Origin: Cliona cf. orientalis
Taxonomy: Eukaryota; Porifera; Demospongiae; Clionaida; Clionaidae
Direction of reading: 5' to 3'
Assembly (NCBI GenBank): GCA_963930775.1
Contig: OZ005701.1
Location: forward strand, 310,001 to 374,000
Length of the DNA: 64,000 bases
Shown: piece by piece, positions 1-13,300 of the stretch
Layout of the letters: the number at the start of each line of letters is the position of its first letter
How positions within the stretch are numbered: position 1 is the stretch's first letter
Made by a program: the position numbers and the translations under genes
Notes under the pieces: generated by a model
What the model was told of the DNA's origin: nothing
The model's input: only the letters and a program-made list of their open reading frames with translations
Database searches by the model: none

Positions 1-1628
1 GCCTCGGTGCATTTCTATTATTCATTACTCAGTCCAATTATACAGTGAAGTGCACCTCTGTGCTTGAAAGAGCAGGAAAGATGCGCAAGTGTATGTGTTG
101 AACACTAGCTGACTTTGATCATGCACTAGGTGAATGCATGCATGTTGACACGGCCAAGGAAGGAAGGCCAATCAATGCTTGTCACTAGTAAGGATGCTGC
201 AACTTAAGAGGAAATTGAGGACATTCAAGTAAGCAGATCATCTCAAGATTGCAGGTATATGGACCAGACCACAACAGGACATGCAGACGAGATGAGGATT
301 CATATTATGCATGAATACTTACAAATGCACTACGATATCTACATAATCAGGTTACAGTGAGTGGTATGTAATAAAAGTATTCTGTATAAAATCTAGTGGC
401 AGACAAGATATTCAATTAAGATGAGTATATATAATATAAAATTGCTATTCACTGTGGATCAGGGATTGTTTGTTAGACTCTGGAATACGATCTATCAACA
501 ATCTACACCAGCAAAATCCATACAAGTTGCTCAGTGCCACTGTCACAGTCCCCCGCATATCCAGGCATATTCAAACTTAATTCTTAGAAATCTGTTTGAA
601 ACAGTTCGGTATTAGTTACTGCTGATCAAAGGGCCCTGGATGGCCACTAACGTACCACTATCCACTTCCTAGTATCAGTAGTAGCTACCCCATTTAGTAC
701 TAAACATAACAACATCAAAGGTATATACATTATGATCTGTACAATTCAATGCTAGCGAGTGCTCCAGGCAGTGAAAGACGTGACCCAACTACATGCAGAG
801 ATGTGCGGGTTCTAAATTGCCAAACACCTTCTATTTCAGCATAGAGTGGACCATTTAATGCAGACACACTGGTACTTATTCTGAAGTGTCCTAGCTGATA
901 AAAGAGGCTTACTCGGATCTATTCGGTGAAGGTCGAGGTGAGGTGAAGATAGCTCAGTTTTATCATAAACTGGCTTCTCTAATTATACCAAGTTAGTTGG
1001 GACAACAGGCAGTATCCTGTCAGGAGTCCTAAAATTTATTATGGAGGTTCCCCTGTAGATTTGCCTTCGGAGTTCATGAAATAATATTTTTAGTAGTGAT
1101 CGGAATAAAGTCCTACCTCGATGATAAAAAAAAAGTATTACTGAGCTAATCAATTTATCTCACCTTTCACGGAGGTATCTAGATTTCTGTGTACTATTAA
1201 GAATGGTGGATGAACCTCGGGATGAGCAGAGAGGAGTGGAGAGTTTAGCTCGAAACAGATCACTCAACGCAGTACGTACAGCGAGAACACAGCTGACCAA
1301 TATTGACGTATATTAAATATACGTTGTGTGAACATACCACATGCAGACCGGAAGACAAGCCACGCCTACGTGCGTGGGCGGGCTGTGCAAAAGGAATGCA
1401 GGGTGCACAACCTAATAACGACCAAAGCTAATGACCCAAGTGATAATGAGCCGAGCAATGCATCCTTGGATGTGACAGACTTTGAACCCAGCAAGCAGCA
1501 TGCTGATGGAGTCAGAGAGTGTGATAATAAAGTGTATGATCAAAATTCAAGCAAGGAAACAACATAAAAGAGTCAGCTACGGTACAGTGCTCATCTCAGA
1601 CAGACAGTATCAGTGAACCAAACTGTGG
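1..1628. other. Left-edge region without a supported gene
   Basis: I see no recognisable coding exon here. The longest open stretches (421-615 and 1328-1567, plus strand) are short, unrelated to anything I know and lack a clear splice context; the second begins with GTG rather than ATG. The region lies downstream of the first 7-TM-like gene, so it may hold its 3' untranslated sequence near 1600 and intergenic DNA further left. Confidence 0.4.
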
Positions 1629-3603
1629 CTAAACACTTGTTTCGGTATCTATGGTGATGACCTGAATTCCACCCGACTCCGGATCAGCAATGCTCACTCT
1701 CTTCTTCGTCACACCTCTTTCTGAATCACTGCCCGACTTTCGATTCCTCCCACCACTGTGCCTCAAGCATGGCTCCTTGACAAAATTTACTTCCTGTAGC
1801 TCTTCGTTGAGAATCAGCCTGGGACTAGCACTTTGGTCACTCTCCTGAAGTCGATCCTCTGGCTCGGGGGACGGTGCAAGGTCTTCCCGGTGCCTCAACA
1901 CATAAGTGATGAGACAAGCAAATTTCTCCTCGTCCGTGAACTTGTTCCAGTTTGGATAGTGGCGAGGAAGACGAAGATCCTTACCGATCTTCTCTGCCGC
2001 CTTGGAGAGAGAGAAGGGGCTCGGATTTAGAACGATGCTGTACGTCAAGAGAACCACAATTATCAGACCCATGCCGTAGATTGAGAAGAAATTAGTAGGG
2101 ACAGCCTCGAGGGATTTGGAGATGGGGAGAGAGAGGAAGAGCATGACGATCATAAACTCATAGAGCACCAGGACTGGACCGATGAGGATGAGACCCAGAA
2201 CCACTGCCTGGGTGTTGAAGGGAACGCGAAGAATTCTACGTCTCGGTTTCACTTTGAGAGGCTGAGGTTCCATTCCACTCTCGGTGAACATCTGATAAGC
2301 GTCTTCATCACCTTTCTCTTTGGCGACCTGGGCCAATCGATAGCGAAGATCCAGCTGGGAGGTGGCTACGTTCACTGCTATCTTCTCCTTCTCCCAAATC
2401 TCCTGCCTGTGATTGCTACGAAGCACCACTCGACCGTAAAACTGTCGGAACACAAAATAAAACAAAAAGAAGGTGATACCGTAAGCATACGTGATGAATC
2501 CAGCATGAATAGGATCTGAGATGAACGCTAGAATGATGTAATAAAGATGATTGCTTATGCAGAGAAAGGCTGCCACCATGATTGTGGACATCAGCTTCTT
2601 CGTGTGTCCAGGGCATTCGCGTTTTTCGTGCACGTCACGATTCCACAGTGCCCTCAAATCCCAGTGACAGATGCTAATGAGCACGTACACCACCCAGCCA
2701 AAAGCACAGAGGTCAATCAGTAGACCAGTGGCAGTGCTGAGATAAAAGGCAGCATTTTTATCACTAGCTAGAAAATCTCCGGTAATGGTTTGCCCAAAGG
2801 CAATCCAGTCAAGGATGAAGACGAAGAAAGTGAAGAGAGCAGAGATTTGAATGAGAGCAGCCATGATTGGATGAGAGTTTTCGTCGTCTAACTTCTGCCA
2901 AGTCTTGTCTCCGAGAAGCAGATTGACTGGATCACAGAGGTAGAGCATCAGCCATGTTAGTAGTGGAAACAGCACCAGGACAAGGTGAAGCCACACTTTG
3001 GTGAAGTCAGAGATGATGTCGTCATTATGTACGTTTGACCAACTGGCAGCAAAGGCTATGTAGCCATCACTGATGCTCTTACTACCAGCAGAGGGAGATG
3101 CAGTAGCAGATTGGGCATAGAGGGCAAGCTGAAGAAAAAAAAACAGAAATAAATACAAAGCTAGGCAAATTGTATGGAATATTCACCTTTTGGGTCAATA
3201 TTCTCATGTAGAACTCTTGAGCGTCCAAGCAGTCAGGGCTTAGCTCCAGAGTGAGGGAGCTCTGGCGGTATGGCTGATTAGCAAAGAACAGTGAGGTATA
3301 GAGAAATATCTCCAGTGGTTGGATGAAGTAGAACTCAGACTCAGACCAGAACCAAACATTGGTCATATTGGAGTCCTCGTACACATATTCCACTTTAATA
3401 ATGACAGGGTTGGCGTCCCTTGGGGGGAAGAACTTTGTGGAGAGAAGGAAGCGGTTTTGAGGCCGAGAGAGGAGGTCTGCTTCAAGAAGATGGAAGCTGC
3501 TAGAACACCCTGGCTCTGTGGTGGTTGAACTCTGTCCAGCTCCAGGAGATATTTGGAGAAGTAGAGCCACCATTGAAAGAGAGATGACGAGTGATCCTAG
3601 CAT
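1629..3603 (-). CDS. Putative secreted-ectodomain/7-TM membrane protein, tandem copy 1
   Basis: Two exons, 3603-3187 and 3128-1629, joined in phase 0 by a 58-bp GT-AG intron (donor GTGAAT, acceptor CTTCAG), give about 638 residues. A signal peptide (first 23 or so residues) precedes a roughly 150-residue ectodomain with an N-M-T glycosylation sequon. About seven hydrophobic segments follow, the first near FTKVWLHLVLVLFPLL, with a charged 90-residue loop between the fifth and sixth. A charged cytosolic tail ends in E-T-S-V, which fits a class I PDZ ligand. I do not recognise the family. The topology resembles a receptor, but no GPCR signature is visible. It is the first of three head-to-tail paralogues; the ectodomain and first TM block are nearly identical across copies while the tails differ. 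Confidence 0.75.
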
Positions 3604-4192
3604 CTTGATTTTTGATATAGGGTTGTGATTCTAGACTTTCTAACTTTCTGTGCTTGAAGTTGAGTGAGATATTAAATTTATGTAGCTAGTCTAAGCCTTG
3701 TGCACTGCGTGGTGACCTGAAGGAAGAAATAAGCTTGGCATGAGGCCACAAACATTGGCAACTTTTGGTAACAGTCAGCAAACTTACCCACCATCATAAG
3801 ATCAGAAACCGGTAGCTATAGCTAATAATCATTACACATCTAGAATCTTCCTGCACAAACATAAAGCATTAATTAGATAAACCATTCAAGTCAATGGACA
3901 CTTTCTCGTGTTGCATGTGACAACAGCTACTTGGCGTGTTAGCTACCCAACTATATATACTTGTCAAATTTTATTGAAAAGCAGGATTGTACATAATAAT
4001 TATTATATTTCTTGAGCTATTCAATGAAATCAGTAGCCAAAATTACAAATTAATTGAGTCAGCAAACAAAATAGTGCACACATAATCAAAACACCACAGA
4101 AAATTTAGAACCACAAAGTGTGATAGCAATCATTCATGCATGAGTTGATCAACTATTTAATATTCATTAGAAACTGCAAGTTCAACTGTTGG
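3604..4192. other. Intergenic spacer between 7-TM copies 1 and 2
   Basis: This stretch of about 590 bases holds the promoter side of copy 1 and the 3' side of copy 2. It is AT-rich and I see no open reading frame or repeat of note. Confidence 0.5.
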
Positions 4193-6137
4193 CTACACAC
4201 TGGATTCAGCGCTCAAGGTAATGACTTGAATGGCTGATGATGTAAGTACTGCACTTGCTTGTTGTGTTCCTTCATCGTTCCTCTTTCTGCATACTGGTTC
4301 TTCCTTGCGGCGGTCATCAGCTGTCTCCTCCTCCCTACTTTGCTCTGGTTCTTCCAGTAGCCTATCACTATCATTTTCTCCCTCTTCACTACTGAACTGT
4401 GGCTCTGGAGATGGTGCCAAATCTTCTCTGTGTCTCAATAGATACGTCACTAAAATGGCAAACTTCTCCTCGTCCGTGAACTTGTGCCAGTTGACGTAGC
4501 GTCTTGGAAGATGGAGTTCTATACTGATCTTCTCAGTTGCTTTCGGAACAGAAAAGGGACTTGGATTGAGTACGATGCTGTATGCTAATAGAGCAACGAT
4601 GATTATCCCTGTACCATAGATCGAATAGAGACTGGCTGGGACGGCTTCAAGAGATTTGGAGATCGGAAGAGACAGGAAGACAGTGATGAACATGAACTTG
4701 TAAAAGACCAAGATGGGACCAATCAGAACGAGACCGAAAACCACCACCTGGGTGTTGAAGGGAACACGAAGGATTCTACGTCGTTTCGGTTTCACTTTCG
4801 GAGGCTTTGGTTCTGTTCTGCTCTCGATTAATGCTTCTTCATCTCCCGATATCTCCTTAGCTTCCTGGGACAACTCAATCTCTGAAGTTGCTACGTTCAC
4901 TGCTAGTTTGTCTCTCTCCCAGGGCGCTAGACGTCGGTTGCTGTGTAGCACCACTCGACTGTAGACTTGTCGGAAAATGAAGTAAAAGAGGAAGAATGTG
5001 ACAACATAATCAACTATGATAAAACCAGCATGGAATGGATCCAAAACAAATGCCAAAATGATATAGTAGAGATGGTTACTGATGCAGAGAATGGGTGCCA
5101 CTGTTATGGTGTACATCAACTTTTTGATGCGTTCAGGGCGCTCCTCCTTCACTGGATTGTGGCCTTTCCAGTATTGCCAGAAGTGTTTCAAGTCCCAGTG
5201 ACAGATGCTGATTAGTACATACACCACCCAGCCAAATGCACCAAAGTCAATCAGTAGCCCAGTGGCAGTACTGAGGTAGAAGGCAGCATTTCTATTGTAA
5301 GCTAAGAATTCTCCTTTAAGCGTCTGTGCAAATGCTACCCAATCCAGGATAAACACAAAGAACGTAAAGAGAGCAGAGATTTGGATGAGAGCTGCGATGA
5401 CTGGATGGGAGCGTCTGTCATCTAATTTCTGCCAAGTCTTGTCTCCGAGAAGCAGGTTGACTGGATCACAGAGGTAGAGCATCAGCCATGTTAGTAGTGG
5501 AAACAGCACCAGGACAAGGTGAAGCCACACTTTGGTGAAGTTGGAGATGATGTCATCCTCTTGTATCTCGGCCAAACTGGCAGCTACAGCAATGTAATCT
5601 TCACCAATGCTCTTACTACCAGCAGAGGGAGATGTGACAGCAGACTGGGCATAGAGGGCAAGCTAAAGAAAAAAAAAATAATATTCTCAAGAGGCTATAT
5701 TTAATAAGGTATATAATAGCTATACTTTCCTTTTGTGTTAGAACTCTCATGTAGAGTTCTTCGGCATCCAAGCAGTCAGGGCTTAGCTCCAGAGTGAGGG
5801 AGCTCTGGCGGTATGGCTGATTAGCAAAGAACAGTGAGGTATAGAGAAATATCTCCAGTGGTTGGATGAAGTAGAACTCAGACTCAGACCAGAACCACAC
5901 GCTGGTCATATTATTGGAGTCCTCGTACACATAGTCCACTTTAATAACGACAGGGTTGGCGTCCCTTGGGGGGAAAAACTTTGTGGAGAGAAGGAAGCGG
6001 TTTTGAGGCCGAGAGAGGAGGTCTGCTTCAAGGAGATGGAAACTGCTAGAACACGCGACCGGCTGAGCTTCAGATGAAGGGGAGATGAAGAGAAGGAGAG
6101 AGAATGACAGAATGATGATCAGATAACCACTCCTCAT
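4193..6137 (-). CDS. Putative secreted-ectodomain/7-TM membrane protein, tandem copy 2 (odd splice donor)
   Basis: By alignment with its neighbours the exons are 6137-5730 and 5662-4193, giving about 625 residues. I start at the methionine at 6137 because it yields a signal peptide that aligns with copy 3; an in-frame methionine lies 19 codons upstream. Architecture matches copy 1: signal peptide, conserved ectodomain with an N-M-T sequon, about seven TM segments, charged tail and C-terminal E-S-S-V. The oddity is the exon 1 donor. Where copies 1 and 3 have GTGAAT and GTAAGT after the homologous codon, this copy has GAAAGT. The nearest GT (three bases inside the expected intron) shifts the frame and leads to a stop. 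The gene either uses a rare GA-AG intron or is impaired. Confidence 0.65.
5724..5732 (-). other. Non-canonical 5' splice site (AAG|GAAAGT)
   Basis: On the minus strand the exon 1 boundary reads AAG|GAAAGT where paralogues read AAG|GTGAAT and CGG|GTAAGT. A T-to-A change of the invariant donor T explains it. The matching acceptor (CTTTAG, exon resuming at 5662) is intact and keeps the phase. Confidence 0.6.
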
Positions 6138-7146
6138 TTTCTTGATATGTGGAAAAATTATAATCACGAAGAAGTACACACATACATGTAGCACTGACTC
6201 TTAGCTATTTAGCTAATATACTAGTGCGCTACACAGGCCTAGGATCATTTCGGTAGAGTACATGGTTTGGACCAATCAGATTACAGTACCTGTTATTGTT
6301 CATGTGCAGCCCTAAAACAGTTGATTCCTTAGTATCAATGCACTATCCATGTCTCAGCATGTACCAATCGGATCATAGTATTTGTTACAACTATAATATG
6401 GTAATGTAGGTATCGTATAGTTATTGTAAGGTATTGTACGGTAAAGTAGGTCAGGAATCTGATTGGTTAATTCAAATTTACGATAATTATGGAGCTTTAT
6501 GTTTATGTGAAAATCCCTTCAATAGGCTGAAATAGTATAATAATATTATTACTAGTGGTGACATACATAAACATACATGATATTGTACTTACATTCTGAA
6601 GAAAAATATTCCTAGAAATGGCATAATTATGGCAGGCTACAATGAGGGATTGACTGATGGAATGAAAAAAAAATAACCCCATCCTCCCGTCGACCTTCCA
6701 AGCTCTAGGCTGGAACGCTGGTCAGGGTACACTGCAGACATTACTGCAGCCAGTTAGGCTTCTGTGTCACAGCCACAGGGGACCGAAGTAAGCCTATGGT
6801 GGATTAACAGGCTTTATCCAGGATGGGGGGTATTCGAGGGAGGAACCTGGGCGACCCCTAAGCCATATATGCCCAGGACCATGTGCAGTTTTCAGCTGTG
6901 GATGCATATTATATACACTAAGTAAATGATTTGCATCATCAAAATAATCATTTGCGTAAATAATTCAAATTCACCACTGCACAAGTGAATAATTATTAAT
7001 ATTTCAACCGTTACCCGTTAAGCATGATCAAATTTAAAGGTATAATAGAACTACCTTGATCATATATAATAATATTATTATCAATATTGGTATGCATGAA
7101 TTATACATAATATTATTATCATATATCCATGGATACTGCTGTACAA
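6138..7146. other. Intergenic spacer between 7-TM copies 2 and 3
   Basis: I see no coding exon. A GC-richer block at about 6690-6900 (CCGTCGACC... through ...GTGCAGTTTTCAGC) differs from its AT-rich surroundings and may be an inserted repeat, but I find no terminal inverted repeats for it. Confidence 0.4.
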
Positions 7147-9214
7147 CTACACACTGGTTTCAGCGTTCAATGTGATGATTTGATTGGTTACCGATGTCTG
7201 TGAAGGCACAGGAGCTGCTGTTCCCTCTAGCTCTCTGAGTTGTGAATCACTCTCATCATTCCTCTTCCTGCGCACCAGTCCATCACTGCGCTGGTCATTC
7301 CCTTCGACCTCGCTTCGCTCCAGTTCATTCTCTGATCCCTCTCCACTGCTGGACTCCGGCTCTGGGGATGGTGCCAGGTCTTCTCGGTGTCTCAATAGAT
7401 ACGTCACTAAAGTAGCAAATTTCTCCTCGTCTGTGAACTTGTGCCAGTTGACGTAGCGTCTTGGGAGATGAAGATCCTTACCAATCTTCTCGGCTGCTTT
7501 CGGGAGAGAAAAGGGACTTGGATTGAGAACAATGTTGTACGTTAAGAGAGCGACAATGATTATCCCCGTGCCATAGATAGAATAAAGACTGGCTGGGACG
7601 GCTTCGAGAGATTTGGAAATCGGAAGAGAGATAAAGAGAGTGATAAAAATGAACTCGTAAAGCACTAAGATTGGACCGATCAAAATGAGTCCGAAAACCA
7701 CCACCTGGGTGTTGAAGGGAACGCGAAGGATACGGCGTCTCGGTTTCACCTTGAGAGGCTGAGGTTCCATTCCACTCTTGGTGAACATCTGATAAGCCTC
7801 CTCATCCCCTTTCTCCTTGGCAACCTGGGCCAACTGATAACGAATGTCGATCTGCGAAGTAGCTACATTCACTGCTATCTTCTCCTTCTCCCAAGCTTCT
7901 TGTCGATGATTGCTGCGCAGCACCACTCGACCGTAAAACTGACGAAAGATGAAGTAAAAGAGAAAGAAGGTGACGGCATAGCCAATCACGATGAACCCAG
8001 CATGGAATGGATCCGAAATAAAAGCGAGAATGATATAGTGGAGGTGGTTACCAATACATAGAATAGGTGCCACCATAATAGTGTACATTAATTTTTTAAC
8101 GTGTTCCGGGCATTCTTTCCTGACTGTACTTTGACCTTTCCAGTATTGCCAGAAGTGTTTCAGGTCCCAGTGGCAGATGCTGATTAGTACGTACACCACC
8201 CAGCCAAATGCACCAAAGTCAATCAGTAGCCCAGTAGCAGTACTGAGGTAGAAGGCAGCGTTTCTGTCGTAAGCTAAGAATTCTCCTTTAAGAGTCTGTG
8301 CAAATGCAACCCAGTCCAGGATGAACACAAAGAACGTGAAGAGAGCAGAGATTTGTATGAGAGCTGCGATGACTGGATGGGAGTGCTCATCACCTAACTT
8401 CTGCCAAGTCTTGTCTCCGAGAAGCAGGTTGACTGGATCACAGAGATAGAGCATCAGCCATGTTAGTAGCGGAAACAGCACCAGGACAAGGTGAAGCCAC
8501 ACTTTGGTGAAGTCAGAGATGAGGGAATCTTTTTGGATTTCTTCCCATTTGGCAGAAAAGGCAATGTAATCTTGTCCAATGCTCTTAGTGCCAGCAGTGG
8601 GAGAAGTAGTTGCAGACTGGGCATAAAGCGCAAGCTGCAAAACAAAAAAAAACACACAACATAATTTGATATTAAATTTTAATTTTTTTTAGTCATTTGG
8701 ATAGGCCATGAATGAGGTGTCCTCATCCCCAGATTCCCTGATGTTTTAATATACCTAGCATGCAATATTGAAAGCTGGCTGTGAATAGGGTCTGGCAACT
8801 ACGACTTACCCGCTGTGTTAATACTTTCATGTAGAGTTCTTGAGCGTCCAAGCAGTCAGGGCTTAGCTCCAGAGTGAGGAAGCTCTGGCGGTATGGCTGA
8901 TTAGCAAAGAACAGTGAGGTATAGAGAAATATCTCCAGCGGTTGGATGAAGTAGAACTCAGATTTAGACCAGAACCAAACATTGGTCATATTGGAGTCCT
9001 CATACACATAGTCCACTTTAATAATGATAGGGTTGGCATCTCTTGGGGGGAAGAACTTTGTGGAGAGAAGGAAGCGGTTTTGAGGACGAGAGAGGAGGTC
9101 TGCTTCAAGGAGATGGAAACTGCTAGAACACGTGGCCGGCTGAGCTTCTGACGAAGGGGAGATGGAGAGAAGGAGAGATAATGACAGAATGATGGTCAAG
9201 ATCTCTCTGGTCAT
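7147..9214 (-). CDS. Putative secreted-ectodomain/7-TM membrane protein, tandem copy 3
   Basis: Exons 9214-8810 and 8634-7147, joined in phase 0 by a GTAAGT...TTGCAG intron of 175 bp, encode about 630 residues. A signal peptide ending near SSEAQP is followed by the ectodomain seen in copies 1 and 2 (with an N-M-T sequon), about seven hydrophobic segments, the long charged loop between segments five and six, and a tail ending E-T-S-V. Tail sequence between the last TM and the terminal PDZ-ligand-like residues is poorly conserved, so retention of the last four residues in all three copies looks selected. The family is unknown to me. It is the intact reference copy for the splice site that is altered in copy 2. 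Confidence 0.75.
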
Positions 9215-10333
9215 TTTCAGTGCTGGATAGCTAGCTAGAAAATAAAAAAATTAATTGAGAATCTATAGAAATCACAAGCAATTCCACTTCTTACTCCCGT
9301 ACATGCTACAATCATTAAATTTGTAACAGTGCTATAGACTGCACCAGGCAGTAAAATCTATACTCTAATATTGCTATTGCTACCACCATACAGACTAAAT
9401 ATCATGATATCATCATCGGCACGCATAATAATAATAGTACAAGTCATCTTGTGCTATAGTTGTGTAGCTTCCATAGAGGAAAGCAGAACCCATACAATCG
9501 GCATGATCTCACTCTCTCTACATACATGATACTGTCACTGTATGAGCCTGTATCCTCAATATCCACGGTTCATTTAGCAATAATAATATTATTAATTATG
9601 ATGGTATGATTGATCTATAGTACAGTACAGTCACCAAATTTGGTAAGAGACCCTTAGTCATATACAATTTATATAAAATTATGATTTCAAGGGCTGCAGA
9701 CCGTTGGATTTTATACAGATTTTTTTTTATCAGTATTCATAGTAGGTGGGCTATCATTAGCACACCGGCTATTGGCGAGGCTCTGCTATTGTTTACAAAT
9801 CATACTTCTTGAAGTTGCCAATACTGTGAAAAACCCGCCCCGCCCACCGCTCGCGCTACGGTCACGGGGGACCACAAGCGGAATTTTCGTGGCCTATATC
9901 TAGCTGCTCACCTGGATATTTATTAGTCCTTGACGATGTCGCAATTCAGAGCCAGACTGACACAGTACAGGGCCACCGTACCGATATCATGTCGGCAGAG
10001 AAACATGAATACAGTAATGCACCCACGCAAAGAGGAAATTAACTCAGGCGCGCGGTGGGCGCGGCATTAATTAAATACGCATGCGCATCAGTGGATTGCG
10101 TTGGCGACCTTTACCTAATAGCATTGGATGTCCTGTCACAACAATAAAGTGTTAAGACCTGAAATAATGGCAGCTGCAACAACGATATATAAATAGTGCA
10201 TAATAATAATATGATGTGACATGTGTGATCCCAGTACAACAAAAAAATTATTAAATAATGCAACTCATAAAAGAATGTTACTGCCTAGGATTGTGAGGTA
10301 CACATTGTGCTGCTGAAGAAGCCAGTTAGCTAG
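9215..10333. other. Intergenic region between 7-TM array and CPT1
   Basis: No coding exon is visible. There is an ACGCATGCGCAT palindrome near 10077-10088 resembling an NRF-1 site and a GC-rich patch at about 10045-10070. The CPT1 3' untranslated region should occupy the right end. Confidence 0.4.
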
Positions 10334-13300
10334 CTACTTGGCCATATCGAGGCACAGTGCCCTCAACTCTTTCATACACTGGACAATTCGGTTGGCATAG
10401 CGATGGCAGTCGGTGTGAGGGGAACTCTTGAAGCTGGAGATGTGGAAAATTATGACATAGTCGCCCTGAATGATGTAAGATACACCATAGCCGTCCTTGG
10501 TCACCTGAAGGAGGAACAGAGAAAATTTAATAAAATTAATTAAAATGTCTCTCTCCCTCTCACCCCCTCTCTCCCTCTTCTCCCCATCTCTCTCTCCCTC
10601 CCTCCCTCTCTCTCTCCCTCCCTCCCTCTCTCTCTCACTCACTGGTCCAAATCCTCCACCAACAGATATCTTTTCCTTCTCATTATCATAGTCCATTTTT
10701 CCGGTTTGCTGAGCTGGCGTTTGGCTCGTGGACAGCCTCCATGGCTCCGAGAGGACCTTATCGAGGAATGGGCTCTCGATCTTCAGGTACTTTGACATCA
10801 CGTAGAGACAGAATAGATGTCTGTCGATACCCTTGCCCGTCATGGCTAGCTTATAGCCGAGGGCGTGGCGTTCCACCGCTTTACTCAGTAGCTTCTTCCT
10901 CTCTTCACACTAAATAAGGGAAAGAGATAATAATAATATAATAATATTATGTAAAATTACAGACCTTGAAATAGTAATATTAGTGGCACTAACAATCGAA
11001 AATCAACAGGGACACCCCTTTTATCACGACACTGTCGAAGGTTACCCCTGATAGGAGAATGCAAAATTTTTTATTTTCCAGAATCTGATATCTATAGTGT
11101 GCATGGTTCATTCCGATCATGCATGCAGTGTTTTGAACATTTAAAATTTAATAAGCCTCAATTTAGTCAGGGACTTACCGTTGAGTTTGGGTCGACCATG
11201 GCTTTGATGAAGGCAGCAGACTCGATGGTGACAGGCCTGACAGTCTCCGTCCTGCCCTCGAGGTAGAGCCGGGTCATAGACGCCTCATACGTCAGACAGA
11301 ACTTGTGACCAGAGTCCTACGATGAAAGAAACACAATATCAAATGACGATATCATCACACAATGAAACCATGTATAATATGTACGTATCACACAAATTAT
11401 GGGAAGATGTCATTATGTACAGGACATTGTACAAGTGCTACTGCTTATGAATGGGAAAGCGTTATATCACTTTTTCAGGGAAATCCTGCATGAGGTAGAA
11501 TACATAAGAGATTATTATTATAGTGCCAGACCATCCTTAGGTAGTTTATGAATAATATCAGATTCTGGTATGGGCTGTTGTACATTCATACATTCATACA
11601 GGATGGAGTGGGTACATCTATTAGAGTTGCTTCCAGTTTCTGATGCAAGAGTTGGGAATGTTGGTTAACATGTCAACATGACTCTCTGACTCCGGACATC
11701 AAAGACAAAGGTGTGGCAAAGGGTTAACTATATTCATTTGGACAAATATTTTGGAGTACAGAGTGCAGAGAGAGTTCACCTATGATTATTAATAATAATT
11801 AGCAGATTGTGGGTGGAGCAAAGGGTGGAGCTTAATTGGGTATGCAATAAACTAGGCACCCAGGCATCGTAACAGTACATGTGGCTAGTACCAATCTCAC
11901 CTTGTAGTAAGCCAGCTGAATGGCCATCTGTATGAAGGCATCCGGGCTGATCTTACACCTCTTGATGTCTCCCTTCCCGAAGTCCCTGTGCTGGAGAATG
12001 TGAAGGTCCAGGTCGTCGATCTGTTCACGGGCAAAACTGAGAGCTGCCTCAATACGAGATACAGCCTGCATGGGGTAGTGTAGAAATATCATATAGCTGG
12101 AAATATTGGCAGGTAAATTTGGTGGTTGAGCCCAAAATCGCTATAGCAAGAATATTGGCAGATTTAAATTTGGCGGTTTGGTATGGGATCCGGATCGCCA
12201 TACAGTAGGAAATTTTGGCGGATTTTAATTTGGCAGTTGTAAAATTATAGACCACCAAACTGCCAAATTTTCCGGCTATATGGTAATATCACAGACAGTA
12301 TTTTTCATCAATTATTTAGCACCAAATCGACACCAAGGGGAGGGGGAGGGGGAGAGAGACTACTCACAGGTTCTGGTATATCCCACTTGAGTCTCTGTGG
12401 TTTTGGCAGTGGTCCTTTGATAGTTCCCTTGCAGTGTCCGTTGGGCAGGTAGCCTCGGCTGTGCTCCAGGTTACAGCAGTACTCCAGCAGGTACCCAATG
12501 ATAGGAGCATCAGCCCACGAGTGCTCAGCATTCACACCAAACTGGAAAAAATAATACATGTAAGAACGTGAATCTCAAGGAATACAACTTCAGGATGGGA
12601 TTTTCCACAAAATCCAAAGGGTCCCCCCTTGCTCCGACTAGCAGTCTAAGATGATAATTACATGTACAGGGATTTCCCTAACTAGCCAAACTAAAATGAT
12701 CATCGTTATTACAGGGATTCCCCCTACAGCTAACCTTTCCATTTTCGTAGATGACACACGTCAGTGACTTGTCGAACCATCTTGTGCATCCGTTGCCATG
12801 GAGAAGGTCCTTACAGTAGAAGGCCATATTCTCATCACAGTCAGCACCCTCATCCTCAACAGTGGGCCGGTTCTCGTCTAAGAACAGGACATAGGCAGAC
12901 TGGGAGGGAGGGAGGAAGAGAGAAAGTGAGAGGGAGAGAGAGGGGGGGGGGGGGGAGAGAATGTCTATCACACTTATAGATACATCAGATAAGTGTGTGA
13001 TTCCATAAGCGCCCCCCTCCCTTTCCCTCTCTCTCTCTCTCTCCCTCTCACCTTGTCAATGGTCTCCAGTGACTCTTTATTGATTCCTGAGGAGAAGTAG
13101 AGTTGCCTGGCCTCAGCCCATGACTTGCGGTCGTGGGCAGTCAGTGCTGCTAGATGCTCCTCTCCTGGGCCAACCGGGGGACCCTCCGTGTCATCTAGAA
13201 TCTAATAAGATGACAATAATAATAATTTTTATCTAAAGTATACAAAATTTGGAAAAATTTTTTTCGGAAAGGGAGAGAGAGAGAGAGGGAGTGAGAAAGA

